A stretch of DNA of 64,000 bases. It comes from Paramarasmius palmivorus (Eukaryota > Basidiomycota > Agaricomycetes > Agaricales > Marasmiaceae). A program made the translations under genes and the position numbers. The notes under the pieces were generated by a model. That model saw nothing but the letters and a program-made list of their open reading frames with translations, did no database searches and was not told the DNA's origin. Positions 1 to 12,067 of this stretch are shown here, in pieces (positions within the stretch are counted from its first letter, which is position 1; each line of letters opens with the position of its first letter). The stretch is from contig JAYKXP010000001.1 of assembly GCA_037176845.1 (NCBI GenBank), positions 744,001-808,000 on the forward strand, written 5' to 3'.

Positions 1-373
1 GCTCTACAAGGATGACAATATTCGTTGCAATGCTATTCTACCAGGAGGTGAGTTGTAGCATGCAGATACTGGATTTACTCTCACACATTAAGTACAGGCG
101 TTGCAACAAACATTGCTGCAAGCGTTCCACAAGCCTCTTGGGATATGGCATCCCTTGGAAAACTACAGTAAGCAACCCAAGTATGTTTTTTGTAACACTT
201 TCACCCACACACTGTCAGGCCCGTACACAGTGTACATTATTACTTGAAGGAAGACGGCGAAAAGGCCCACGGAGCAGATCCATCTCAGGCGGCAAGCGTC
301 TTATTATTCCTTGCTTCAGATGCAAGCAAAGGCGTCAGCGGTGCTGCGGTGCCCGTGGACAATGCATGGAGCA
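1..373. other. window edge, no gene recognised
   Basis: Open frames cross this stretch on the plus strand, but none shows a recognisable motif, a convincing start or splice structure. It lies 3' of the kinase-like gene on the minus strand and may hold its 3' untranslated region. Confidence 0.4.
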
Positions 374-1264
374 CTATATAAAGCTGCTATGGAATTTCTT
401 GGATAGTTTGTACAATACTGTGTACCTGTAGTAAACCAGTAACAAATGGGCGCTCAATGAGCGCCTACAAACTCTTCCTCTGCTCCTCACGAAAACCTTC
501 ACCGAATCAATCCACTTTTTCAGCTCTCCGCCCCAACCGCCGATTCTCCTCAGCTTTTGCTTCTCGGGTGGTACCGATTCGACACCGATTCCCATCACGG
601 CCATTTGCGCGTTCCATTTTCTGGCACTAACCCAGTGATGAGACAAGCTCCACCAGATGATACTGTCCTTTTGAGAAGAACACTTCGCGAAACATCTCTG
701 GACAACCTGGGCTACACGGTGGGGCGAGGCCTAACAATCGAAGAAATGTTCGATAGACGAGCCTTGGGAAATACAGTGCTAGCGGAGGGTTGAGCCCTGA
801 AGTCAAAACTGCGGTGAGTGTATGAGGTTTTCTAGTCGTTTTTGATACTGACAGATGACATCTGTAGCCCTTTCAGACACAATATCACCTATAAGGCTTG
901 TGTATTGGCCATCTATAACGAAACCATCTTGATTGTCGTTCATAAACTGCACAATTTTGTCTCGGAACTCGTCGGTTGGAGTCTTTTTCCACCCAGGCTG
1001 CCAAAATAAAGCATCGAGGGAAAGGTGCGGGAGACCAAGTATGGTGGAAAGCTCGGATGCAAGGGTCGTCTGGTGCGTCTCGTTACCTTAGCTTCAATAA
1101 TTTACCACTGAAAAGTTTTTATTCTTGCCTTGCCAGACCCTTTTCGTGACGACATTGGTCAACGACGTATCCGGATGTTAATTCCAGAGAATCATACCAC
1201 TATTTCCTACAATGTGAACCCGAAAGTGACCGTGCCCATCGCCGAGTAGGGGAGTTCCAGCCAT
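374..1264 (-). CDS. P-loop NTPase, adenylate-kinase-like (topology-modulation type)
   Basis: Four exons can be joined: 1264-1198, 1140-1130, 1069-853 and 796-374. The Walker A motif GNSGSGKTT near residues 20-28 is split over the first three exons; the middle one is only 11 nt and the following intron (1129-1070) begins with GC. Downstream are the family-like stretches LSLDALFWQPGWKKTP, FVIDGQYTS and a proline-rich LGLAPPCSPGC segment, then a basic tail with RRIGGWG. This is the pattern of small P-loop kinases related to adenylate kinase and bacterial FlaR/topology-modulation proteins; substrate unknown. The frame breaks at the T-run 669-672: one base fewer joins the upstream frame to the conserved SIIWWSLSHHW-like tail. 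Either an assembly error or a disabled gene. The last residues before the stop at 374 are uncertain. Confidence 0.72.
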
Positions 1265-1714
1265 GGGGGAAATATCTAAGGGACAACCTGCAACCCTTGC
1301 CCTATGCCCATCCTCAAATCACGATTAGTGACTCGTTGACTCCGCTTCGGTCGGTTCCGTAGACACTCAATTCGCGCCCAACATACCTGCAACATACTGT
1401 GTGATTGCTGACATTGACGCGATACTACTTGGCCGATTTCCACTCGTTCGATGTTGTGGGAATGCGCGCAGCATTTCGCATCTCCTCTCCTCCAATATTC
1501 TATCCCAGTCCTAGCGAAGTAGTCGCAGGCTGCTTGAAGCCCTTTTGGCGCCACCGTCATTGTACGCCTCAATCAAGACATCACTGATGTGAACCGGTTT
1601 TCTTGGTCTGTAGGCGGTCCGAGTATTCGCCTTCAGGAAATCAGTACCCGTAACGTTGTTCAACGTTGCCGATGACGTTCCCATATACAGGTCACCCTGT
1701 GTGCAACCATCACC
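1265..1714. other. divergent intergenic region
   Basis: About 450 nt between two divergent genes. No recognisable coding sequence was found on either strand; it presumably holds both promoters. Confidence 0.4.
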
Positions 1715-2414
1715 ATGAAGGCCATTGTGTGGATTTTGGCCGCCTTTTTGCAGATTCTGCCCAACGCCTTCGGTGAGTGATACTATCGCCTACACTCTCT
1801 TTGGTAACCTGATACACGAGTTCTAGGACAGACCCTTACGCTTGAAGTCGTACAGAAGACATCATATCCATTCCCAACACCTACGAACGTCCAGGAGCTT
1901 GAAATCGTTGGAACAGGCTCAGATGGTGCAACGACGTTAGTAAACAGGATTCAACTCAGCGAGTATCTTGTCGTGGACGATTCTCGCTCAACGCCCTTCA
2001 TATCCACGGATACAAAGACAGAGACGTTCACTCGTGCGTTTCCTTTACGTTCCACGTCCCATTCTCTTGGCGCTGACGAGTTCATCAGAGACGTTCATCG
2101 CCAATGGCCCTTCCGCGTATCAACTCATCTACTCCCCAGAACAAAGTGGTGTTGGTGTGATACAATCCTGCACATTCATTAACGAGGAAAGTGGGCAATG
2201 TGTTGAGAGGGACTGGGTTGTTGGCCAGTCATCTACACGGACAACGACTTTTACGGGCCCCATCGTGCCATATCAGACCGTTACACAGTTGGCAAAATCA
2301 GAAGCAACCAATCCAGGAAGTTCGGAGAATAACAACAGTGCTGCGCTACCGAAGAATGCTTCGATGTGGATGGTGTGCCTGGCAACTATTCTTTGTTCCT
2401 TAGTCCTGTGGTAA
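1715..2414 (+). CDS. small secreted, probably GPI-anchored protein
   Basis: Exons 1715-1772, 1827-2033 and 2089-2414 give a 196-residue protein with matching intron phases. The N-terminus MKAIVWILAAFLQILPNAFG is a clean signal peptide. The middle is rich in Thr, Ser and Val. The C-terminus has an Asn/Ser-rich spacer followed by a hydrophobic tail (WMVCLATILCSLVLW) that runs to the stop with no basic residues after it, which is the usual layout of a GPI attachment signal. No enzyme motif is visible. Small Ser/Thr-rich GPI proteins of this form are common on the surface of agaric hyphae; role unknown. The start is chosen because only this ATG gives the signal peptide. Confidence 0.7.
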
Positions 2415-4639
2415 CCGTATCTTTTACTTGCCACTTCGAGGTACCGGCGACCTATACACGAGTATGGTTGTAATGATTATAGACAGGGACAATGTAAGAT
2501 ACCAGTAGCAGAATGAACCAGCATTTTATTATTACGGCACATTTTCATTATTGGTTACCTTCCTCAGACCTCAAAGTCCAGCATCATTCAATTTACAACA
2601 CACCTCCTGCACCAAGAGCAGCGGTATTCCAGGAGTATCAATCAACTTGTCATGATCTACAAAGACGGTTCATTACTTTAAAAGTGCAAATGGTACTTGG
2701 AGGCTAGACTCCAGCAAAGTGCTAATAAGGCACATCGTTGATGGAAACAGTATATACCATCAAGACAGCGATAGGATAACACTACTTGGAAAGTAGTTCT
2801 GTGTGAATAAATTTATTCGCTACATGTACAAGACGAAGGAATCGACTAGTCTCGAGAATCCAGACTGACGATACTACCTGACGATCGCAAGCGATGTGGT
2901 AGTATGTAGTCTGGTGAACCGGCACGGCAAAGAACCGCGCCAGAAAAGTTCTTACGTAATCATGAGCCCTTGCCTCTGTCCCACGTCGTCGTGTCTGCCT
3001 GTAGCTCCTCATTACACTCAATATACCTCAGTTTCTACCATAAAATTCCTTTCGCTGCGATGCCCAAGTTAGCTTCAGATAATTCCGGCAAGAAGACCCG
3101 AAGAAATTGGCTGAAAATCCCCGATGCGAACCCACATCCAGAACTTGATGCAACGAGTCACGGCAGACTTGAGAAAAAATCGACCTTGGTCAGAGCTCCA
3201 TTTAATATGAGAAGGCATTAGAGTATATTCATGAATAAGGGTATCGAGGTGGTTGGTGGTGAAGAGACGCGGCGGCATGCTGTACCGGTTAACCGGCAAC
3301 GCTCATATCCGACGTGATTAGCTAATCAAAATTCTGGCGCGGTTTCTCACCGTGCAGTAACACAAGACTAGGAATCGACGCACCCTTGCCAGCGCTTGCC
3401 GCTCGGCGCTCGAAAAGTCAAAGCGCTTAGCGGCACTCGATGTCGTGCCTTGGATGACGTCAACAAACGTCGGGGAAATTATGTAAGGCCGTCAATTGGT
3501 TTTTTTCCCATGTTTCGGAGTCTCCGCTGTCCGCTCTAGCCGTCGCCGCCTCGATCTGGAGGTTCGGGAACGTTCTGGAAGAGTCAGATTGACACAGTGA
3601 ACGTTACTATCGTTACCTGCAACAACGCCTTTCTATACCTCCACTTGCAGCCTCTTGAGGCTCATGCAAATGTTTGGCGCTAAGTTGCCGTTCTGCGTAA
3701 TTGCGTTTTCAATTGACACCCGTGCGCAGAAGGAATTTGGGCTTGGCTATTGCTTGGCTAGATGGAGATCATTGATTGAGAGTTGATCTGCACTTCAACA
3801 GGTTCAAGCAAGCACTAGCACTGGCAGAATCTGTAGCAGGTTTAGAATAGGCACGGACTACACACATTGCCATCAACGAGAAGAACAATCGCACAGAGGT
3901 GCTGCGGTTGCCAGCGTGAATAACTCGAGTCTTGCGTGAGAGCGGGAAAGCTGTTGAAGATTGACTGGAGTGCGCTTTTTTTGGCTTTTATTTAAAAATA
4001 AATTTCAAAGAGATCGCATGACCAAGACCATGACGGGGCTGCATGTAACTCCAGCACACCACCAGAGGAAGAGCAGAGAGACGGGGAGATGCTGGGAAAG
4101 GACGGGTGTTTGGTAGGCGATAGGTATGCCCGAGAAGAGACCATTTCATACCCTCTTTCCCCTAAATTGAAGCGAGAAGCGATAAGATGACAGGCGAAAC
4201 AGAGAATCAGACGTGGTGGAGTTACCCAGAGACTGCAGAGATTTTTGGGCGATAAACATAGACGGTGAATACGTTTCCTGAAAGAGGACCTAGTGGATAT
4301 ACTGTGTAGTCTTGGGGGACATTTGCAGCGAGAGAAAGCAAAGAATGACGACGACTGGTGACGGAAAATTGTATCAGCTTCGGGAAACGCCACGTGTGTC
4401 AGAGGAAAACCCAATTTAGCACCGGGCGGCGGGCCTGACGCAAACGGCCTCTGACACCCGTTATCGTGGGTTTTTTCCTTCAGGCAGTACAACAACCTTC
4501 TCCCACATACCTTCCTTCCCTACTCCCCGTCGTCGCCGTCCACGTCGTCCACGTCGTCCCCATCGTCTCATTCATCGCTGCTCTGCTCGACGAGCTACCT
4601 TGGCTCGGTGTTAAGGTGATATCACCGTCTTAAGTAGAC
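2415..4639. other. long intergenic region, 5' region of the glucan-synthesis gene
   Basis: More than 2.2 kb with no supported gene. Open frames at 3061-3221 (+) and 3992-4495 (-) lack motifs, and the longer one has no ATG at its 5' end. Just upstream of the next gene, at about 4525-4570, is a pyrimidine-rich stretch with short repeats of the type CCACGTCGT, as expected of a basidiomycete core promoter or 5' untranslated region. The length fits a strongly regulated promoter, but no binding site can be named with confidence. Confidence 0.45.
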
Positions 4640-7600
4640 ATGGCGGCACCAAACCAAGACTCTAATCATCTTGCCCAACACGACGAGTCGCAGTATCCCC
4701 TTAATTCCTCATCCAACTCCTCTTCAGAGGAAGCCTCGCCAACCTCGACACCCTCCGGCCACGAATCTAATCCTTTCAATGCATCGTCCAATATTCTCTA
4801 TCCAGGTCCTCGGCATCCATCTGCAGTCGGAAGCATATCCAGGCCTGACTCTCGCAGCAGTTCGATGCATCTGAACAGCAATCCATTTGCTGGTGGTACG
4901 GCTAGTTCAAGGAGGTACTTTGCATCATTCGGCGTCTACAAATCTCAGTGGTTTCGCCAGTTCGTCAATGCAGAATTTACCCATGGGGTCCAAAGGATCC
5001 ATGGTTTTATACAGGCTCGCTGGGGAAGAAGACCGATTTTCACGAAGCAATAGGAATTCAGGAAACTCCAATAGTTCCGACACGAACGCCTTGTTACCAC
5101 CCAAAGCTAAATTCACCACTGGCGACAATGGCTCAGGTACTTCCTCGAACCGATCATCCATCATTTCGTTTGGCTTTGGTGAAGACGTCGACCATAAATA
5201 TCCTACCTTTCACAACTCTTCTACCCAACATTTAAACCACGTTCCATCATCCATATCTCATAACTCCACGGGATCAACCACTTCATCTCCCTTTGGTGGT
5301 CTTTCATTAACAAAAGCCGCGTTAATAGCTCAAGCTGAGACCCAGGGTCCCTTTTCCTCATTCCCAGCCCCACACACCCTTCTTCCGTCATCTCCATCGC
5401 CAGCTCATTCACCCCATCTCGCTCCTCGTCCTGCACTCGTTAGCGCACCTAGTACCCCTTCATCGGTTTCCGCACCCCTTCCTCTCAATGCCCCCAGAGG
5501 ACTCATTCCTTACGCTTACGATCCTGCAGCCGATTCTCTTCTTCCTGACGACGAAGAGGATATTTTACATGATCCCAACGCGTCAGCCGAAGACGAAAAG
5601 AAGCTTTACGCTCGGGGCGGGTTACTCTACCACAATGGGAAAGGCGGCGATCGTGACGGTAACTGGAGCTGTAGAGGGTTCTCCAACTTGGGCCTATTGC
5701 TGCTGTTGATACTGGCGTTGATCACCCTTTTCCTCGGTTACCCAGTCATCACAGAATTTACAGGTAGAGCAAGGAAAAATTTGATCGACGGCAACATAAG
5801 GTGAGGCTCGGATTTTTTAGCCGCTTCTACGCATTGTGCTCACTGCGTTGTGCGTAGGGTTAATGCTACTGGGCAGGCTCCGGTGCTCTTTGGTGTCCGT
5901 GAGCTGGTCGACAAGGATACCCCCGACAGCGCGAAGGTTCGCACTGGTTTTGATGGCGAGACCTACGATCTCGTCTTTTCGGATGAATTCAATACTGCTG
6001 GGCGAACATTCTGGCCTGGTGATGACCCTTACTGGGAAGCAATGGACTTTTGGTACGGTGTCACGCAGGATTTGGAATGGTACGATCCTCAGCAAGTCAC
6101 GACGAGAGACGGAGCGTTGGTGATTACAATGGATAGTACCTCTACTCTTCAGGCTGGCCTAACTCCAGGCACGTCGTTCTCTTTTTTACGTGTAAACTCA
6201 AGGCTAACCTAGTTTAGGATCGACCGCACCGTTCACTACTGCGAGAATCATAACCTGGCGTATAGAAGTGGTATGCTACAAAGCTGGAACAAGTTCTGTT
6301 TCTCAAGTAAGGGCGATCAGTTTGACTTTTGGCTGCCTTGGTGATTTTGATATCCCTATCTCCCCCAGGTGGCTACATCGAGGTATCAGTTAAGCTTCCT
6401 GCGCCTGGACCCAGTGCACAAGGATATTGGCCTGGCGCCTGGACTATGGGTAACTTGGGACGGCCTGGTTATCGAGCAACTACCGATGGCATGTGGCCTT
6501 ATTCGTAAGTTCTTTCATTCTGATCGGCATACATCCACTAAGTCTTCTGATAGGTATGATTCTTGTGATGTTGGCACCTTCCCGAACCAGACTGACCACG
6601 ACGGGAACCCTCCGGCTGCCGCATTTTCTGACAAGTCTTGGCCCGAATACGACAAGAAGCTTAGTGTGCTAACTGGACAACGCTTGAGGTAAAAACTTGT
6701 TTCTGGCTTTGCGAGTAACAATGCTCAGCGTTTTTCAGCGCATGTACCTGTCCCAGTCAAGACCACCCAGGTCCTTGGGGCAAACTCGATTCCGGGTCCA
6801 GTACTGAACGGTACCGCGGTCGCGGTGCGCCTGAAATTGACATCATCGAAATTCAACATGACGGCGTAATCCTACCGGGTACCGTAGCCTCCCAGAGTGC
6901 ACAGTTTGCGCCGTTTACCCATGATTACGAGTTTGACAATGTGAGTATCTCACACTACATGAAGCTTCTACAATTTAACACCTTTTCCCGTAGTCTACCG
7001 AGAACTATCGAATCTTTGACACTAGCGTTACATACCCCAACACCTACGTCGGTTCGCCATTACAACAAGCCGTCTCCGGATTGACACACGTACCGGACGA
7101 TGGCTTCGACATTGCTGGTGGGAGATTTGCGACTTATGGTATGTGTTTTGTTATCGGCTACGAGTTTGTTACCGAACGGCGCAATACAGGCTTCGAATAC
7201 TGGGCCAATCCCAGTAATCGAGATGAAGGGTTCATTACCTGGCAGGTTGATGGAAAGGCGAGCGTTCAAATGCGTCCTGGCGCCATGGGTCCGGATAAGG
7301 GCGTAGGAGGTAGTTTAGTTGACCAGCGGATTATTCCCGAGGAGCCGATGGCCATCATCATGAACTTGGGTATAAGTCGTAAGTTCTTCCGTCTCGAATA
7401 CTCTCGGTCGTCATAATTAGTAACCTACCAATCGCGCAGATGGTTGGACAACGATCGACCTCGATACCCTACAGTTTCCAGCTGAAATGCAGTTTGACTA
7501 CGTCCGTGTGTATCAGAGAAGAGGTCAGACGAATGTCGGCTGCAACCCCAAAGACTACCCTACTACGGAGTACATTCAAAATCATCTGGACCAATATATG

Positions 7601-7772
7601 GGTAAGTTTCCGATGCCGTTGTTGTCTTCAACTTTGACCCATATTCTCTCCTTTATAGACAAGAACGCAACACTATGGGAATACCAAAAGCCCACAAACA
7701 GATTGGTAAGACATCCGGTTATAATATGCATGATCTTACTGACATTGTCCAAAGTATGACGGGTGCACATAG
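4640..7772 (+). CDS. KRE6/SKN1-type beta-glucan synthesis protein
   Basis: A type II membrane protein of the family needed for beta-1,6-glucan synthesis in the secretory pathway. Exon 1 starts at 4640; introns at 4915-4960 and from 5801 are clear, and about eight more follow. The Ser/Pro-rich cytosolic N-terminus (about 330 residues) leads to one membrane segment, [19 protein letters not shown], then a GH16-like domain: [70 protein letters not shown] and a C-terminal FDYVRVYQR. The last exon encodes YDGCT, matching the usual end of the family. EIDIIEIQ corresponds to the GH16 catalytic region. Two oddities: the intron near 6170 seems to use a non-GT donor, and the reading frame appears to shift by one base near 6240, just before the conserved YRSGML stretch. 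Confidence 0.93.
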
Positions 7773-8331
7773 AGGATTGCATAAAGTCAAAACAGAGCGC
7801 ACCAGGCACATGGATGTTAGGTCCTGCCTTTGTAAATTGCCCCTTGTCAATCATGCCCTTGGGCCGTACAATTGCATATCACGGACACGTTCGGACGTCT
7901 GAACTTTTTTGCCTTCTCGCCCGTCTCGATTTACTTTATTTTTTTCCCTGTACACCTTTTGTTGGACGCTGGATTTAATTTCCTGTATCTCCTCAATCGA
8001 CAGTTTCCGCAATCGCAACACTAATTTAAAGAGCCATCACACACACACACGCCTTTTCTTGCCACTCGTTATTCATACACACTTAGCGCCAGCTTTCGTA
8101 TTCATTTTCCCCGTTCATTTGTGCCCTCGCTATCCTTGTTTGATCATGATGGTTTTGTATGTCCCTTACATTTCAGGAAACGCCCTACACGTCGACGAGT
8201 CCAACTATATAGATTATCATCGCTCTCTTAGATTGCAATCGTTACAATATCCTGTCTCTTCTGTATCATGAGTTCTTGACACAATCGGACGCTTCTTTAC
8301 TTGTCAACTAAGACTCACATTGCACTATATA
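7773..8331. other. convergent intergenic region with short CA repeat
   Basis: About 560 nt between the convergent 3' ends of the glucan-synthesis and first BTB genes. It is T-rich and contains a short CA run at about 8037-8051. No coding sequence recognised. Confidence 0.45.
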
Positions 8332-8420
8332 TTATCTAACTGGTCTGGCCTTCCCTGCTTTCTTCCCTCTACCAATGGGTGGTGTCGTACCTTGGCCCCA
8401 TTGAGGTGTCTGCTTTGTGA

Positions 8421-9327
8421 TCAGTACTCTGAAATTGGAGTGCTTGGTAGACAAACCGGTGTTGAAGGAGGTACTAGAATCTCATTAATAATCCGTTCGA
8501 CCCTCGACTTCTCAAAGACATTATCTGGCCAGTCATCAGAGTATCCGTAGCTACTATGACGATTATGAAGGAATTGGCGAGTTTCCTTGGAGCTGCGGAT
8601 AGTTTCCCTTGCACGGTAGATCATTACGGTCTTCCGTGGCCCAAGATCGATCGCTTCGGTCTCGTTCAAAGCTTCCTCCCTTCGACATAGTTCGACATAG
8701 GCTGGCAATAACCACTTTGGTACATCGTACATCTCTGCAAGCTCGATCATTTGAATGGCGTTGGTAGTCGCATTGTCGATGCCCTTGATAGCGCGTTCAC
8801 GAGCGGTGGAGCACTCGAAACGATGGGAAATAGAAAGAAGGTCGATGTACTTTTGAAGCGGCGTGTCGCGATTGAAATATTCATCTTTTTTGAAAAGTCT
8901 GCACATGCTGTTAGCTGATTGCTACTAGGGCTAAATAGTAACTCACCCATCATAAAAATGGTCCAGCAATGCTTCAAACTGTGCGCATGTAACTTCCGGA
9001 ATCTCGATCGGCTTGCTATCTGTTCGACCATCCTGACCATCGCCTGGGGCTGGACAGTCAAACATGCTTTCAAAGATGACCGACTCTTGTCGAAAGAAGT
9101 ATCGATGTACTTTAAACAGTTGGTTTTCTACCTGGCTGACCGTTAGTTACGAGTTGCGCCTTACGAAGGTCACTCACAAGGAAGATCGCCATCGAATCGT
9201 CGAGGTAGTACCTGGAGTTTCTGTTGGCACTGACAGGCGACTTTGAAGACCCAGCAGTAGGCGACGATAGACCGGGCTCGTCCTTCGAAGGCCCTGTTGC
9301 CCCGTTAACGTTGTTTTCGGTGCCCAT
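8421..9327 (-). CDS. BTB/POZ domain protein, copy A
   Basis: Starts at 9327 with an acidic, Ser/Pro-rich leader, then the BTB core: SRYYLDDSMAIFL, an intron, VENQLFKVHRYFFRQES, SMFDCP, a variable acidic loop and CAQFEALLDHFYDG, then an intron and the BACK-like helices YIDLLSISHRFECSTARERA and IQMIELAEMYDVPKWLLPAY. This is the large agaric family of BTB proteins, thought to be protein-interaction modules, possibly cullin-3 adaptors; no partner is visible. The frame used here stops at 8421. In another frame the sequence continues to 8332 with a Gly/Lys-rich tail like the C-terminus of copy B, so a one-base deletion near the A-run 8432-8434 may have cut the tail. Copy A lies in the first unit of a segmental duplication. 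Confidence 0.85.
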
Positions 9328-9694
9328 AGTATAAGCGGCAGTGTGGTAGAAGATAAGGAGTCACAGATGAGCTTCAGCAGCTTTAATATACCTCACTTAA
9401 ACCTTATTCGCTCGTGTCGAGCCTCGTGCCAAAGCATGCGACCCTCAAACTGATGGTCACATACTGCGCTTGGCTGCGTTGACATGTATTGCCGTAGTCG
9501 AGAAGCTGCAATTTCTGTTCACTGATGTCAAAGATAAGTCACCCACGAAGTAGAGAATCACCACGCACACACCTCACCGCAGGCCTTTGAGTTCCGCAGG
9601 GCTCAGAAGCATTGAGAAGTAGAGAACGTGTGCTGCGATTAAACAAACGTAACTTATAAGTAATAGATACAGTGGATCACTGGCGTTCAGCTGG
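9328..9694. other. spacer between duplicated genes (unit A)
   Basis: Non-coding spacer between the BTB gene and the secreted-protein remnant. Parts of it, such as the stretch with ACCGCAGGCCTTTGAG and the later GTGCTGCGATTA, are recognisably similar to 12200-12370 in unit B, so it belongs to the duplicated block. Confidence 0.5.
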
Positions 9695-10200
9695 TCCAAT
9701 AACTAGACATCTTCGTCACTGCGGACGTTGATCGAAGATAACGTCGTCTGTCGGTTTTACGCTCCCTACACCGTTGAAGTGGTAATCGTTGGCACTAGGT
9801 GGCCCCGTGGCTCAACGGACGTCCAAGGGAATAATTCATCTGGGAGGACTTGCTGGTTGATGTCTGTGATCCCGTTATCGATGGAAGGCCTGGAAAGAAA
9901 CAGTCAACCTTCAGCCGGACTCCATAGGGAGAGAAACTGAGACTAGACCAATAACTTCTCCAAGACGCCCATTGGGGACTCAGGATTGCGCCTCAACATC
10001 ATCTTCCAGCTTTGTTGCCGGGAGAACTTTAAACCAAGGCTCTGAATGGTCCGAGTTGACAAAGCGTGTGGTAGGTGCAGTGGTAACGAGGGCGAACGCG
10101 GTAAGGAAGTAGGAGTAGCTTCGAGTGATTGAGGCGAAAAGAGGAGTGCCAGTCTGATTGGATCCAATCCAATCTGTTTGCTGGAGGCATGAAGGGCTAA
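9695..10200 (-). pseudogene. broken copy of the small secreted protein (unit A)
   Basis: On the minus strand this matches the gene at 12422-13150 at both ends but not in the middle. The 5' part reads SYFLTAFALVTTAPTTRF like the intact signal peptide, then the frame decays and reaches a stop near 9986. The 3' part keeps ANDYHF, GVGSV and PTDDVIFDQ, corresponding to the end of the intact protein. Most of the middle exon is missing, and the initiating ATG is not in place. It is therefore a truncated, decayed duplicate, and its promoter side also resembles that of unit B. Confidence 0.82.
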
Positions 10201-10210
10201 GGTGTATCAT

Positions 10211-10784
10211 GTTTATATGTCTGCTTTTTCCCCAGTTCTTCGCGACGGCTAGCCCATGTATTGCGTGTTGGTCTTGTGTGCTGTAACGTAGTTCAGTGCT
10301 CAGTAATCATGCTAGTCGAATTTCAACAAGAAGTTTTAAGACACTACCAGGGTATACCAGGGCAAACTCTCCAGGAAAAGGTCCGACGGGCAGCCACACG
10401 TAGCAAGTGATACGAGTATAACGGGGTACACAGTAAACTCTGTTTCCGCAGAAACAGCACACGACGGTCCCCTCTCACAAAGAATGGAGGAATTCCCTTA
10501 TATGGAAGTTCGGAGCACCGGAATTCCGAGATAGCCACATGGTAGGATGTCACGACTCAGCGAGCGTCTTTCGCTGTCTGCGTCATTCTTCCTTTCGCCC
10601 TTTCGCGCTCAAGCGTATACCTATTCATTCCTGATACCGGACGCAGCTATCTCATCTACGCTCCTTCAGGCTCCTGCTCTTTAAATTCTATCAATCATGC
10701 ATGAGCGCTCGAGCTCGAGCTCCTTGAAAGTTGACAATTGACACAATCGGGCTTGTCCCTTTTATACAAGAGGACATTGACTAC
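10211..10784. other. junction region between duplicated units
   Basis: From 10211 to about 10560 the sequence resembles the promoter side of unit B (13151-13540), including matching segments around 10395-10435 and 13409-13440. The remainder to 10784 lies between the units and includes a self-complementary CGAGCTCGAGCTCG-type stretch near 10705-10723. No gene seen. This is where the duplication joint should lie. Confidence 0.55.
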
Positions 10785-12067
10785 CTAGTTCCAGCCCTTT
10801 CCTTTCTTCTTCTTACTACCCCCTCCACCAGTGGGTGTGCCAGTGGTACCTCCCCTTGAGCTGACTGCCTGTTCGGGAGGCGAAACAGGAGACCCGAAAA
10901 CACCAGACCCGAAACCACTGAGTACTGGCGTGTGTGTTGCACTTCTAGGAGAACCAAACGATAAAGGCAACTATTCAAGAAGCCCGTTAGCAACCCCGAT
11001 ATCACTATGTAATGGACTCAACGAACCGGCTTAATAGGCTGCGTTGTGTTTTGACCAAATATTGAAGATATTCTCGGTGTCTATTCGACAGGGTTATCAG
11101 CGAAGTTGGAGGAGGCCCAATGTATCTACAAACCGGCTTAGTGGTTGCAGGGGGTGTTAAAACTTCATTGATAATTCGTTCAACTCTCGACTTCTGAAGA
11201 ACACTTTCCGGCCATTGGGAATCGGTGGGCGATTCCGACACAGTGACACTACCGAAACCCCCGCCGAACGTCGAGCTAGGAGTGGTCCTCTCTTTGAGTA
11301 ACCGACGAGTTTCAGGAGAGCTACGGATGATTTCTCTTGCACGGCAAATCACCACTGTCTTCTGCGGCCCGAGATCAATTGCTTCAGTTTCGTCCAGCGG
11401 GTCTTCCCTTTGACAGAGTTCAACATAGGCGGGTAGTAACCACTTCGGCACATCATAGACCTCTGCTAGTTCGATCATTTGGATGGGATTGGTGGTTGCA
11501 TTGTCGATGCCCTTGATGGCGCGTTCACGAGCGGTGGAACACTCGAAGCGATGGGAAATTGAAAGAAGGTCAATGTATTTTTGAAGCGGCGTGTCGCGAT
11601 TGAAGTAATCTTCTTTTCTGAACAATCTACGCGTCCCAACGTTAGAAGGCCTCAAGGAGGCAATAAAGCAATACGAAACTCACCCATCATAAAAGTGGTC
11701 CAGCAATGCTTCAAACTGTGCGCAGGTGACATCCGGAATCTCGATCGGCTTGCTGTCTGTTTGACCCTCTTGACCCTCGCCTGGGACTGGACAGTCAAAC
11801 ATGCTCTCAAAAATGACCGACTCTTGTCGAAAGAAGTATCGATGCACTTTGAACAATTGGTTTTCGACCTAGCTGACAGTCAATTGTGAATTGTGCCGTA
11901 CAGGGAAAGCTCACCAGAAAGATGACCATTGAGTCGTCGAGATAATACCTAGAAGTTTCTACTGGCACTGACGGGAGACTTCAAAGTCCCATCGTTGGAC
12001 GATAATAAACTGGCCTCGTCCTTGGAGGCCTCTGTCACCACGGTTGGACGTTGTTGTTACCAAACAT
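10785..12067 (-). CDS. BTB/POZ domain protein, copy B
   Basis: Paralogue of copy A. The conserved part is intact: VENQLFKVHRYFFRQES, SMFDCPVPGEG, CAQFEALLDHFYDG, YIDLLSISHRFECSTARERA and YDVPKWLLPAYVELC, with the same two intron positions. A further intron close to the 3' end (donor after LLSRF, branch-like CTAAC, acceptor AATAG) leads to a Gly/Ser tail ending SKKKKGKGWN, stop at 10785. The N-terminal leader is disturbed. Compared with copy A it has a one-base loss near 12048 and a one-base gain near 11950 (stop TAG just before the RYYLDDS equivalent), so translation from the ATG at 12067 fails. A start at the Met of SMVIFL (about 11930) would save most of the BTB fold. It may be a pseudogene or a gene with a new start. 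Confidence 0.75.

Noticed and set aside
3992..4495. 167-codon open frame on the minus strand upstream of the glucan-synthesis gene
   Set aside because: No ATG at its start, no motif, and it lies in a pyrimidine-rich promoter; its amino acid composition looks like reversed promoter sequence.
8037..8051. CA repeat as a possible CRISPR or satellite
   Set aside because: A single short dinucleotide run, common in eukaryotic DNA; no array structure. No CRISPR array is expected or seen in this fungal sequence.
10831..11034. Plus-strand open frame over the 3' end of BTB copy B
   Set aside because: It is the antisense of the Gly/Ser-rich spliced tail of BTB copy B, which has better coding character.
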